Source of the DNA: Pseudoips prasinana
Lineage: Eukaryota > Arthropoda > Insecta > Lepidoptera > Nolidae
Direction of reading: 5' to 3'
Assembly (NCBI GenBank): GCA_951640165.1
Contig: OX621266.1
Span: 2,790,001-2,854,000 of the forward strand
Length of the DNA stretch: 64,000 nt
Shown: piece after piece, positions 28,936 through 39,405 of the stretch
How positions within the stretch are numbered: position 1 is the stretch's first letter
How the letters are laid out: every line of letters begins with the position of its first letter
Position numbers and translations under genes: made by a program
The notes under the pieces: model-generated
The model's database searches: none
Told to the model about the DNA's origin: nothing
What the model saw: only the letters and a program-made list of their open reading frames with translations

Positions 28936-29232
28936 ACTGCTGCACTGTTTCTCACGGAATGGGGCATCAATGATTCATGTATTCCAAACTCATGTAAACA
29001 AAATTTTAGCTATATCTTTACTAACATAGAATAAGTCTTATGTATTACTAACAATTTTGAGTCTTTGGTTACTTTAATAAATAACTTTATTATATTATAA
29101 GGATTAGATTCCGTGGTGCGGGAGTTGTCTTTTAATAAAAAGAATTTAATACCTTAGATTTCGTTTAGGCATCAAATATAATCTACGTACAAAGATTCAT
29201 ACATGAGATGGACCCCGAAATGGACCTCAGGG

Positions 29233-29400
29233 ACAACATTTTTCATCATGATATCACCCGACGTCCACAGCTGGACAAAGGCCTCTCCCAAAGATCTCCA
29301 CAATTGCCGATCTTGCGCTACCCGCATCCAGCGGCTACTAGCGAATCTCACGGGATCATCGGTCCATCTTGTAGAGGGCCTGCCCACGCTGCGTCTTCCG
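29233..29400 (-). pseudogene. RTE-type LINE C-terminal fragment
   Basis: The minus strand reads MGRPSTRWTDDPVRFASSRW, MRVAQDRQLWRSLGEAFVQL and WTS, the usual end of an RTE ORF. Confidence 0.7.
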
Positions 29401-29548
29401 GTTCGTGACCTTTGTCCAGCTGTGACGTCTTTCAGCTGATATGATGATGAGGTATTTGATTTAAAAAATATTGCCCATACTTGGCTGATTAAGTAAGTAA
29501 AGAAGAATCTTTTATTTTAAATTCTTACCAGATAGCAGCGCTCGCAAC

Positions 29549-30534
29549 TAGACATGTGTAGGTAATGCGCGTAATATTACTCGGGTGATATTACTTCACA
29601 ATGTGATGCCATATTACGCATTACGCGACGAAAACTAACATCACACCATCACCCGCGCATTTCCTATAATACAAGAGTGCGAGTGTGAGGAGTGATGAAG
29701 TGATGTTTGATGTAATGTTCGTTTCTGGAACGTAATTTCTCATTCTGTTCTGCCTACTCGAATCGACTTTGCGCGACGCGCGGTAAAGTGAGACAGATGG
29801 ACGTTGTTCCACAAGTTAGATAGAGACACGAGATAAGGCGAAGACATGAAACGTTCGTGACGGATTTTAAGCCGTAAGTTTTTATGAGAAGGTTTATTTT
29901 TATTTAGCCGGGTTTTTACCTATGATCACTTGCATTGTTTAAATTTTTTTGAGTCAGAACTATGTAGTTGGCGAAATGCATTTTGTTGGCTAGATATTCT
30001 TTAAAATTCTTTTAGTTACTTCCTAATAACTTTATATATTATAAGTGCAGTTTATTTAAATTGTAAAAAGTTATGTAAACTTACATAATCCGTCTTTATT
30101 CGGTGTAACGTAATATATTGGGCTTAAGTATGAAGGAAAATCAACTTTATCCACATAATAATTTCGATAATCGGTAATCAGCGTTACAGTATTTATTAAT
30201 CGTCAAAAAACAATCAATAGGTATGGTCAAACTAAAACACTATAAGACCTTCTCATATCTAAAAAAATATTCATCATTTAAATACACCGTGTGTAAATTT
30301 CATGTCAAGGTTTTCAAGTAATATGATCTAAATAAACTTTTTCTAACTGAACTGCAACAAGTAATACGTATCACTTCAAAGTAATAGTACAGTCGAAGTA
30401 CAAACATTATCAGATCGTTCGAATACGTCGCGTAATGTTTCGAGTAATGCGTAATGTTATCGAGTAATATCACCTGACCGAAAAAGTAATGTTGCATCAC
30501 ATTACTTCATAAGGTGATGTTTTGCACATGTCTA
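29549..30534. mobile_element. hAT-type MITE, 986 bp, with subterminal repeats
   Basis: Exact 8-bp duplication CTCGCAAC (29541-29548, 30535-30542). Ends TAGACATGTG and CACATGTCTA. Next to both ends are repeated blocks such as GTGATATTACTTCA/TGAAGTAATGTGATG and CGTAATGTTTCGAGTAATGCG, a dense array of ATTACGC/CGAGTAAT words. No transposase: the central frames are short. Confidence 0.85.
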
Positions 30535-30737
30535 CTCGCAACTATTCTTTTTGGACGCGGGTAGTTGTGTAAAGAAGTTGTACTGAATTTTGCTGCTCAA
30601 TTAATTTAATTTAATTTTAACATTTATTATTATTATGGACATCTAATGTGCTTAAAGTTAAGCTAATACACTCACCCTGCCAGCCTAGTGTTATCTTTTG
30701 TCCAACTTATATCACATCACAACACCATTCACTGTTT

Positions 30738-31482
30738 GAAATGGAATCCATGCAGCAAGCTTTCTCAAGCATGAAAGAGACCCTCTTGAAGTGCATGACT
30801 GATTTTGAAGAGCTCCAGAAGACACCTAGCGCACCTGCCACTGCAGTCACTTTAGCAGCGGACTTTGCTGCCTTTAAGAAATTCGTTTATGAATCATTTG
30901 GCTGCTTCCAACAACAACTGGATGCCCTTGTCCGTTGTAATGACCAAATGGAGATGCGAGGAAGGCGTAGGATGCTGTTGTTCCATGGAGTTCCAGAGGA
31001 GAAGAAGGAGGTGACCACTCAGGTTGTAGTCAACACTATTACCAAGCAGCTGAAGCTGCCTGACTTTTCCAAAGATGATATTCAGTCAGCGTTCACATCG
31101 TCTGGGCCGTGCTCCAACCTCTGACAGACCCAGGCCAATACTGGTAGAATTCACAAGTTACCAAGCTCATGATAGTGTGTGGTTTGGTAAGACAAAATTT
31201 AAAGGTAGTGGAGTCACAATTTCCGAGTTCCTAACTAAGTCCAGGCATGAGGTCTTTATGACTGCGCGCCAGCGTTGGGGAGTTTCATGCTGCTGGAGTC
31301 GCCATGGCATTATATATATCCAAGCTTCAACTGGCCAAATACACAAGGTCGTAACGATGGAGGAGCTCAATAAGATCGCGCTCGCTGCGATGCAGGACGA
31401 CATCACGAAGGAGAGCACCTCAACTAGCAAGGCTATCACCGCAGCAGCTAGGCCTAAACGAGGAGCTGCCACAAAGAAATGA
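30738..31482 (+). pseudogene. LINE ORF1 (RNA-binding type), frameshifted
   Basis: Frame one from MESMQQAFSSMKET (about 30741) to FHGVPEEKKEVTTQ and LPDFSKDDIQSAF; after a shift near 31090 it continues HRLGRAPTSDRPRPILVEFT, FGKTKFKGSGVTISEFLTKS and a Lys-rich end at 31482. The RPRPIL.EF and KG.G..I.E.LT motifs are those of ORF1 proteins with an RRM-like core in L1- and Jockey-type elements. An earlier ATG at 30648 is open but less likely. Confidence 0.65.
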
Positions 31483-32341
31483 AGTCCAGTCCTCTGACAA
31501 TCCGGTGTGTAGTGCAACATGTTTTGAACATAATCGCTTATTGTGTGAGTGATATATCTTTTTACTCATATCTTATATTATCTATATTTAGTTTTAAGCT
31601 TGCTTTTAATTTTGATACCTTCTTGTTGTTTAGTCATTAATTAGTATAGGTTATCTCTCAGTTCTCTCATTGATTACTTATTGGACAGCAACCAAAGAGT
31701 CTATAACGAACTACGTTGTTGCAACAACTTTAGTTTCTTATATTCTCTTTGACAACGAGTGTCTATGGGACATTAAGAAAAGGAGCATTAACTGCATGTT
31801 TTTATCGAAGTGTCAAGAAAAGGAGAAGTATCTGAAACTTAGGAAATAGTCTGTTAGTGTAATGTTCGGTTTCTCCGTAACTTTGAATAATATATTAATA
31901 TTATTGCAGTCTATTGATACAAAATATGCAAATTTTCTTGGCAAATATTTAGACTTAATTTATTTCTCCTTTTCTCTATGTGCAATACGCATTAAGCCAT
32001 TTGTAGCCTTATATTTTAAAATTGATGTTATTCTTAAGTATAAGATAATATATATTTTGAGCATTTATCATGAATTAAAACTATACAATATAATAGTTTT
32101 GTGCTATATTGTATAGTTTTCATTAAAATATTTTAGCTGGTTAGCCATACTTTTGTATTTCTTTTGTTTTTATCTTTGTTTTTATTTTATTTCTATTAAT
32201 GCCTCAGATGGTGTGATCAAAATGTATTTAGCACTACACTGGCGGGCATTGAGTGTAGATTAGTGCATATAGGTTTAATTGTTAAAATTATTTATTAGCA
32301 TATTTATTTATATTTGTAATAGTAATAGTATATAATATTAT
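31483..32341 (+). other. Non-coding gap between LINE ORF1 and ORF2
   Basis: 859 bases, AT-rich and without an open frame on the plus strand beyond short ones. Unusually long for a LINE inter-ORF spacer; it may contain an old insert. Confidence 0.4.
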
Positions 32342-33599
32342 ATGACTGATGCTGAAGATGCTGATACTGATCAAGATTTCTTTTCGGTTAGTAGTGATGA
32401 TGACAGTTTTGTTAGTATACCATCGCTCGCTGACAATCTTGAATGTGTTTTTTCTGATGTTCTTGGGAACTTCAATGTGATTCATATTAATGCCCAAAGT
32501 ATTCCGGCCCATTTCCGATATGCTGGCAAATTTTCAATGCAAAAATATCCATGCCATCCTCGTTTCCGAGTCTTGGCTAAAACCTTGTCTCCCTTCTGCC
32601 TCTTACTCACTTCCTGATTTTCAGTTGATCAGAAATGATCGTACTGGTTCAGGAGGTGGTGGAGTTGCCATATACCTACGTAATAATTTTAAATATTCTA
32701 TCCTAAGTATGTCCTCGCAGCCGCCACCTGCAAGTGCTGGTGAGCATCTTTTTCTCGAAATTGAGCTTCACCACACTAAAGTCTTGTTGGGCGTGTACTA
32801 CTGTCCCTCTCTTAGGATACATTTTTTCTCTTCTTTTGAACAATTACTAGAAACTTTCTCACCTTCATATAGCCATACAATTGTGATGGGTGACTTCAAC
32901 ACCTGTTTGTTGAAGAATGACTCTCGTTCTTCATCCCTTATTTCTGCTGCGGAATCTAGTAACCTATCTATCCTTGCTCTTAACGCCACACATCATTTTC
33001 CAAATTGTACTCCTTCCCTTCTTGATCTTATTCTTGTCTCTTCGAAAGACCACGTCGCTAAGCACGGACAGTGCATAGCTGATGCTTTCTCTTACCATGA
33101 CCTACTTTTCCTTTCTTACAAAATTCGCCTTCCTAAGGCAAAATCTAAAATAATTTCACAGCGCAATTTTGGTGGTATAGATTTGGATTGTCTTCGAGCG
33201 GATGCTGGCAGCATTGACTGGGCTCCTCTGATTGCTGCTGATTCGGTCGACGAGAAAGTTATGATGTTCAACACCAGTATTATTGGGTTATACGATGTGC
33301 ATGCCCCATTGCGTAGAATAAAAGTTAAGCATCTCCCCGCACCTTGGCTAACATCTGAAACGAAAACTCTTTTAGCTAAGAAAGCGGCAGCTAAGTCACG
33401 GTATGCGAGTAGGCCTAACGATCTGAATCGGCATAAATATATTTCTCTTCGAAATCGCTGCAATAAGGTGTGTAGGTATTCACAACGCCAACACATCCAT
33501 AACTCGGTTGAGAGTGGAGATCCAGCAAAAATATGGAAATTTCTGCGGTCATTGGGAATAGGGAAAGCTCGAACTCAGGTATCTCATTTCCTAGCATAG
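32342..33599 (+). pseudogene. LINE ORF2 N-terminus with AP endonuclease, truncated
   Basis: Starts MTDAEDADTDQDFFSVSSDD...NFNVIHINAQSIPAHF, shifts frame near 32510 and continues NIHAILVSESWLKPCLPSAS. Endonuclease landmarks: NAQS, ESWL, GGGVAIYLR, VMGDFN and the SYHD motif (FSYHDLLFL). A linker (APLRRIKVKHLPAPWLTSET) follows. The ORF ends at 33597 before any reverse transcriptase, so the element lacks its 3' half. Jockey/CR1-like. Confidence 0.75.
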
Positions 33600-33749
33600 G
33601 GAAATATTTGGTCTGAAAACGGTTACTAGAAATATTTTCCACTACTACCTGTAGCTACTACTCTACTCGTACCTGTGTGTCACTGTTAAAAACATTACTC
33701 GTACTCACGTGACCCAGCGGTGTACCAGGATCGCCTCTCGCTACCGACC

Positions 33750-34070
33750 TCACTTTACCACGTTGCCTGCTACGCTTCTCACTGTTACTCCTCCTGATGC
33801 TACCGCTCGATCTACTTGACGCTGGTGCTCATGACTGGGACTCCTTCTGCGACAATGCTTGCGCTTCGTACGAGGAGGACGGTCACTTCTTCGACGCTCC
33901 ACTGACTTCGATGATAGCTGCCTATGCCTGCTCGAATTGCTCCGGCTCTGATCACGCCTTCGTGTAAGCTTGTCACGTCTTCCGCGACACCATTTCACGC
34001 TGCCACGGCTTCTTCCTTCATCTTCTTCACTGCTGGTTGCCACCATTTCGTAGATATTTGTGTTCCACAA
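33750..34070 (-). CDS. Arg/Ser-rich open frame, possible first exon
   Basis: From an internal Met (about 34046) the minus strand reads MVATSSEEDEGRSRGSVKW, then a basic stretch rich in RRR, SRHR and RRRSDRPPRTKRKHCRRRSP. This is the composition of SR-type nuclear proteins. It stops at 33750 without a clear donor. It could be a 5' exon, a retrocopy fragment or chance; nothing else of such a gene is seen nearby. Confidence 0.3.
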   Translation of the reverse strand: MWNTNIYEMVATSSEEDEGRSRGSVKWCRGRRDKLTRRRDQSRSNSSRHRQLSSKSVERRRSDRPPRTKRKHCRRRSPSHEHQRQVDRAVASGGVTVRSVAGNVVK

Positions 34071-34366
34071 AGAAAACTTCGCGATGAAAACATGTGGTTA
34101 CAATTTCCTAGCCAGCGAAATGTTACGTTGTAATTTCTTCAAAATCGTGGGCAAACTTGATAATTCCCACTTCTGAGATATAGAATCAATTCTTTATTCC
34201 AGAAAAAAGTCAAAGATTATCAGGATGTAGATGGATTTAAATAAAACAACCTCTCGACTCAAGTTATCCGAATATAATGCATACGTCAAAAATCAACACT
34301 ACACACTTGACATTTTAATATCAGTGTTGCCACAATATAATTCAGAATCGGTAGAACAATATTATC

Positions 34367-34409
34367 GATATAAGATAGTAATTAGTGAAACGAATTACTA
34401 TCTTATATC
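34367..34409. repeat. Perfect 17-bp hairpin
   Basis: GATATAAGATAGTAATT and its inverse separated by AGTGAAACG. Confidence 0.9.
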
Positions 34410-34522
34410 AACGAAATATTATATTCTAAGAAATAAATATGAATTATCACGGTATTCTAATAAATTAACCTTACAGTATGTACTTAGGGAAACTACGAAC
34501 TCGACCTTATAATATAATATAA

Positions 34523-34765
34523 TATAATATCTGGGGACAATGTCACACAGATCAACCTAGCCCCAAACTAAGCAAAGCTTGTACTATGGGTACCAGGCGA
34601 CTATATACATACTTATATAGATAGATACATACTTCAATACATAGAAAACATCCATGACTCAGAAACAAATATTCGTGCTCATCACACAAATATTTGCACT
34701 TACCGGGATTCGAACCCAGGACCACCAGCTTCGTAGGCAGGAGCACTAGGCTACGGTGACCGTCA
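34523..34765 (-). repeat. tRNA-like SINE-C, minus copy
   Basis: The inverse contains GGTCCTGGGTTCGAATCCCG (B box) and the body CATGGATGTTTTCTATGTAT...GGTACCCATAGTACAAGC. The same element lies at 58645-58872. A TAATA run precedes it at 34510-34530. Confidence 0.75.
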
Positions 34766-34769
34766 CCGA

Positions 34770-35085
34770 TAAATGAGATGGCAAGAAAAGTTTCGAGATA
34801 GGCCCAGGTAGAATTAAAAGTGGACTGTATATTAGTTTATAGGTATAATTGGTTCTTTACAAACGTTACAAATTAAAATAAAAAATGTGTTGCGATCGTT
34901 GTTGCGTTGTTCAACGTAGTGAGTGGGTGAGGGCGCGCGGGCCGTCGCCGAGCCGCTGCACTACCGCGCCGCCCGCTCCCCTCTCTTGACGATGTAGGTG
35001 TGTGTCTTAGGTGTTAACGTGTGCGTTAACAAAAGGAGATAATGATATTTATGTTTTAAAATGTAATATATTAGAAGAATTAAAT
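34770..35085. other. No gene; short CpG-rich patch
   Basis: 34925-34985 is strongly GC/CpG-rich (GCGCGCGGGCCGTCGCCGAG) inside AT-rich DNA. No supported coding sequence. Confidence 0.35.
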
Positions 35086-35087
35086 AA

Positions 35088-35700
35088 GAAATATAATAAT
35101 TGGTATAGAATATATACAGATGGTTCCAAGTGCGCTAACGGCCAGTGTGCTGCTTTTTATGATCCCAAACAAAATAAATAGGTGTCGTATAAAATTATGT
35201 CTGAGGTCGATACCTCATGAGTGTGGAACTGTTTGTAATTTCAGAAGCTCTCTCTTATAAGAGCATATATATAGCATGATAGCAGAAGTGCTATTCAACA
35301 TTTGGCTCGGTGCTCCTCTAGTTCCAGAGGTGTACCGACAACCTACACCACTTTCCAAAAAAAAAATTGGAACTTAAAGAAAGGGGGACGCTTCTGAAGT
35401 TGCAATGGACCCCATCACACATACGTTTGCAGGGTAACGAGGAGGTTGACAACTTAGCAAGGCAAGCAGCGGGTGTTGGTAACAACGCAAATATTACTCC
35501 GCACTAAACAGAGGTGCTGTATAAATATAAGCGATTACTTTACCAAATGTGGAAGGAATATTTTGATGAAATTTCTAAAGAAAAGGGTATTTGGTATAAA
35601 GTTTTACAATGTGAACCTCCTCGGGTGCCTTGGTTCGATGCAAGCAGATTGAGTCGTTCATATATAGTGTTGGCACATTGTTCACTGCGGATCGTCACCG
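35088..35700 (+). pseudogene. LINE RNase H and C-terminal fragment
   Basis: Reads WYRIYTDGSKCANGQCAAFY, later LQWTPSHIRLQGNEEVDNLA and the end WKEYFDEISKEKGIWYKVLQ then PWFDASRLSR. These are the RNase H active-site region and the tail of I- or R1-like LINE ORF2 proteins, with several shifts and stops. Confidence 0.65.
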
Positions 35701-35744
35701 CGTCAATATATGGCGTTGTTAAGCTCTATAAAACTAATAATATG

Positions 35745-36374
35745 CGGTGCGAGTTCTGTTCAGACCTCCACAAACTTTGCTTCTGCAAGAAATTCAATAA
35801 GGAATCACGCAAGGCCAGACGTGAGTTCGTATTAAAAAATAATATTTGCTTCATCTGTCTTGGTGGCAATCACGTTGTTAGTGAGTGCAGGAAGCCTACC
35901 AGATGCAAGGTGTGCCAGAAACGCCACCATTCAATGCTGCATTTAGATCAAGAGTCGATCAAAAGGGACCAACCTTCGACATAACCGGCTATCGACAGTG
36001 TTAGTGCCACTAATACTACTCCGATTGCTTCGTTTTTGTCGACAAATAACACTCCCGCACCGAGACAGGTTTTACTAGCCACTGCGCTAGAAAAAGCCGA
36101 GTCGCATTCTGGTGAACTCCAGACTGTCCGAGCCCTGATCGATCAGGGCTCGCAGGCTTGCTTCGTATCAGAGGCCGTAGTTCAGCTGCTCAGCCTGAAA
36201 AAGATCCCGATTCAAGGAGTTATCTCAGGTCTTGGCGGTACTAGTTTAACCACGACACGGTACATGGTACATTTAAATATCCAGTCTCGGATTAGTCCAA
36301 AGGAGAATGCCCACGGCGCTATGGAAAAATGTACTCAATTCAACATTGTTGTGTCTTCATCAAATCATCTTTAA
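35745..36374 (+). pseudogene. BEL/Pao-like gag zinc knuckles and protease fragment
   Basis: Cys/His-rich MRCEFCSDLHKLCFCKKF, NNICFICLGGNHVVSECRKP and CKVCQKRHHSMLH match the end of BEL/Pao gag. After a stop (35982) the frame at 36036 reads VLLATALEKAES, VRALIDQGSQACFVSEAVVQ and GVISGLGG, the aspartic protease with DQGS in place of DTG/DSG, common in Pao elements. The first knuckle continues in frame from the LINE fragment before it. No RT or LTR follows. Confidence 0.7.
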
Positions 36375-36379
36375 AATAC

Positions 36380-38280
36380 TAAATACTTACTTACTTACTT
36401 ACTCGCTGGCATGTCTAAATACTACCTCTAAAGATTGAACACAAACTATAATGGGATTTCAGAGATATTTACAAAAATGAAATTACTATTTTGAGGTTAT
36501 GTTCGACCAAAAATTAGTTGAAAAATCAATTTTAAAGGGGCTGAATGGGTTTACGGGTGAGCTTGATGTCTTTGAAGCATATTTGTGTAAAAACTGTAAC
36601 GGTTTAGCTATGTCGGGTGGCCAGTTACTGATGGCCACCAGGTGTCTACCTCACCAAGACTTACTGCTTTAGATTTTGCGCATTTTTATATCTTATTCAC
36701 GCGTTTCATGAAATTGAAAAGCATGGAATAAATCATTAGTAAGATATCGCTCAGTGTTATATCTATATTCTACTCAAACCATAGATGTGGCAGGTATCAT
36801 GAAATGGTCTTTGTAAGTAGAAAGCGAAGGAAAAACACACAACACTAAATACAATAAATAAAACAATGATTATTTCTTAAACTTGTATTTTATTGTTCTA
36901 AAAATACGTTATCCAAAAATATAGCTGGAACACTAACATTGTTATAAGGTGCCCAGCTCAAATACCACACTGTGCCCATATATGCACACAGCAACCTAGA
37001 GTTCTTTTTCCCACAAACCAAGAACAATAGTATCCTACTTTAGCGCTCAACGTATCTCTTACATCTACATTTTCATCTTTATTTACTAAAATATAAGTAT
37101 AATATGTACTATGCATGCCTCGATTTTATTCATCCTCTTACTAAATAATTATAAGATCCCAATATGTATGTACTAAAGGTAATTCCTCCTCATAATCTTC
37201 CGATACTTCAATATGGTATATATATATATGGTCTCATGTGCTCGCCATAGTAGGATCTGGCTTGTTTAATTTGATACGAGCCTAAAGCAAATCTTTTAAG
37301 CTCCACTTGCCAACAACAATCGATAACATGCGTCTGCGCCTAAGTGGCGTTAATATCAAAGAGCAGTTGAAACAGTCGCACTCGCCATGATCACAACTCA
37401 AAAAGTCCTGTCTTTAGTAATAAACAACACACATGGAGCAGTGGCGTTAGAAGTATGCTTATTTTCAATGGGTTGACAGCAGTAACGGGGGAACTAAAAG
37501 ACTCGAATCGACGCACTACGTACCAAAACCAGTAGAAATAACAGTATTGTATTGCAAAACTTTGTCATAAATGTCAAATAAGGTTGTACCCATACGATCG
37601 ATTTTTTATCGATTTCCGTAAACCAGCCAGTGGTATTTCACGAATACCACTTGGCACCGATGCCGCCGTTTACAACCACTGATATTAAAAATACGAGCAA
37701 AACGTATGATTTAGAACTTTATTATTACGTTACACACAATTAACATACACAATGTATCACTTTACGCAAATAGACGTCTTTTTCCGTCTCATTGTGTAAA
37801 ATCTCTAAAGTCACGGGTAAAGTACCTTCCAACACAAAATGAAAGTACGCGGCGCGATCGAGAGCAGGCAGTTATCTGTGCCCCGCACGCGCCTCGCTCC
37901 GGCGCCTCCGGTAGGTATGCGCGAGATAACCAGGCCGCGGTATTAGCCGAACTACGCACGGATTCAATTTTGTAATTATTTATTTTATTTTATACGGACC
38001 ACCTGATGTAAAGTGGTGACCGCAGCATGGCGCTTTAGAAGTTTTACTTCAGTAGTGTGGTCTAAAGCACACTAGCTTTTTTGTTGTTTGGTGGCGGTAT
38101 GTGTCGTCCCACAGTAAGATTTCAAATTGCGTGTGTGTCTGTGATCGAAACCTTACATTACCCACAGACACACAGACAGATTTACAGGTGAAAGTAAGTA
38201 AATAAAAAAAAAGTATTTACTATATTTACATTATATATTATTATAGGTTATGGAATTCGACAAGAAGCAATCAATAAATA
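36380..38280. other. 1.9 kb without a supported gene
   Basis: An ACTT run at 36386-36402; a hairpin GGTGGCCA-8-TGGCCACC at 36616-36640; AGTGGTATT-5-AATACCACT near 37630; a CpG-rich patch at 37845-37945 (CGGCGCGATCG...CCTCGCTCCGGCGCC). Confidence 0.4.
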
Positions 38281-38286
38281 AAAAAA

Positions 38287-38977
38287 AACTTGTGTGTACT
38301 TATGTACACGCGTTAGAAGTTATATACTTCTTTGGCGTATGGAAAAAAACACCAACATAATATTTATTTATTCACACTGTTTAATTGTACCCTTACGAAA
38401 CACGTGTTCTACATATAAATTTAACAGCATGAAGTTAGTTCTAGGTGGTATGAGAGTGAATTTAACAGCATGAAGTTAGTTCTAGGTGGTATGAGAGTGA
38501 ATTTTTACGATGCGCGCGCGCGAAAATTCACTCTCATACCACCTAGAACTAACTTCATGCTGTTAAACTCACTCTCATACCACCTAGAACTAACTTCATG
38601 CTGTTAAATTCACTCTCATACCACCTAGAACTAACTTCATGCTGTTAAATTCACTCTCATACCACCTAGAACTAACTTTATGCTGTTAAATTCACTCTCA
38701 TACCACCTAGAACAAACTTCATGCTGTTAAATTCACTCTCATACCACCTAGAACTAACTTCATGCTGTTACATTCACTCTCATACCACCTAGAACTAACT
38801 TCATGCTGTTAAATTCACTCTCATACCACCTAGAACAAACTTCGTGCTGTTACATTCACTCTCATACCACCTAGAACTAACTTCATGCTGTTACATTTAG
38901 GTGTCGGTGTGCGCGCGCATCGTAAAAATTCACTCTCATCATTTTTCTCCATCGCTCCAAAAGAAGTATAACTTCAA
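38287..38977. repeat. Element with bidirectional 41-bp minisatellite
   Basis: Begins AACTTGTGTGTACTTATGTA and ends AAAGAAGTATAACTTCAA. Inside, two units of a 41-base sequence lie in one orientation (38419-38502) and nine in the other (about 38526-38898), unit TTCACTCTCATACCACCTAG..., on either side of a GCGCGCGCG core. A one-unit relative is at 42737-42926. Confidence 0.9.
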
Positions 38978-39243
38978 GAAATAATACTTTCTTTCTATCA
39001 TTAAAACCAAATATACATAAAAGTGTTCAACAGAAAATCTTACAAGGATAATCAAATATGGCTATGGCTTTACCAGTAGCGGACTTGGGTTGTCTCAGAC
39101 TCTCCGACTTGGTAACACTTGTGTCTTGAGTCAACAAAGGTTCTACGTTCTGACTACGATAAACATTATTCAAATAATACGAAATCATAATTGGCATCGA
39201 TTTACAATAATTCTTTAAAACTACAAATTCGTCTGAGGAACCC

Positions 39244-39405
39244 TCAAGGTTGCGTTGATATAAGATCTATGATCCACGGCAGGTAGTAGGAGACCCTGGT
39301 GTAGCCAAGCGGCACCGACGGGCACGGCTCCCAGTACATCTCCACGCCGATGACCGTAGCCACACAAGTGCCGTTGTATAGCATCAGGGGGTCACTCACG
39401 TAAGT
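39244..39405 (-). CDS. Protease-homologue terminal exon, Ser lost
   Basis: [20 protein letters not shown] ... [20 protein letters not shown], stop TGA 39244-39246. YVSDP stands where GDSGG is expected. Confidence 0.85.
   Translation of the reverse strand, partial: TYVSDPLMLYNGTCVATVIGVEMYWEPCPSVPLGYTRVSYYLPWIIDLISTQP

Noticed and set aside
34231..34512. 93-codon frame (MDLNKTTSRLKLSEYN...)
   Set aside because: Tyr/Asn/Ile-rich by AT bias, spans a perfect DNA hairpin, and shows no splice or homology signal.
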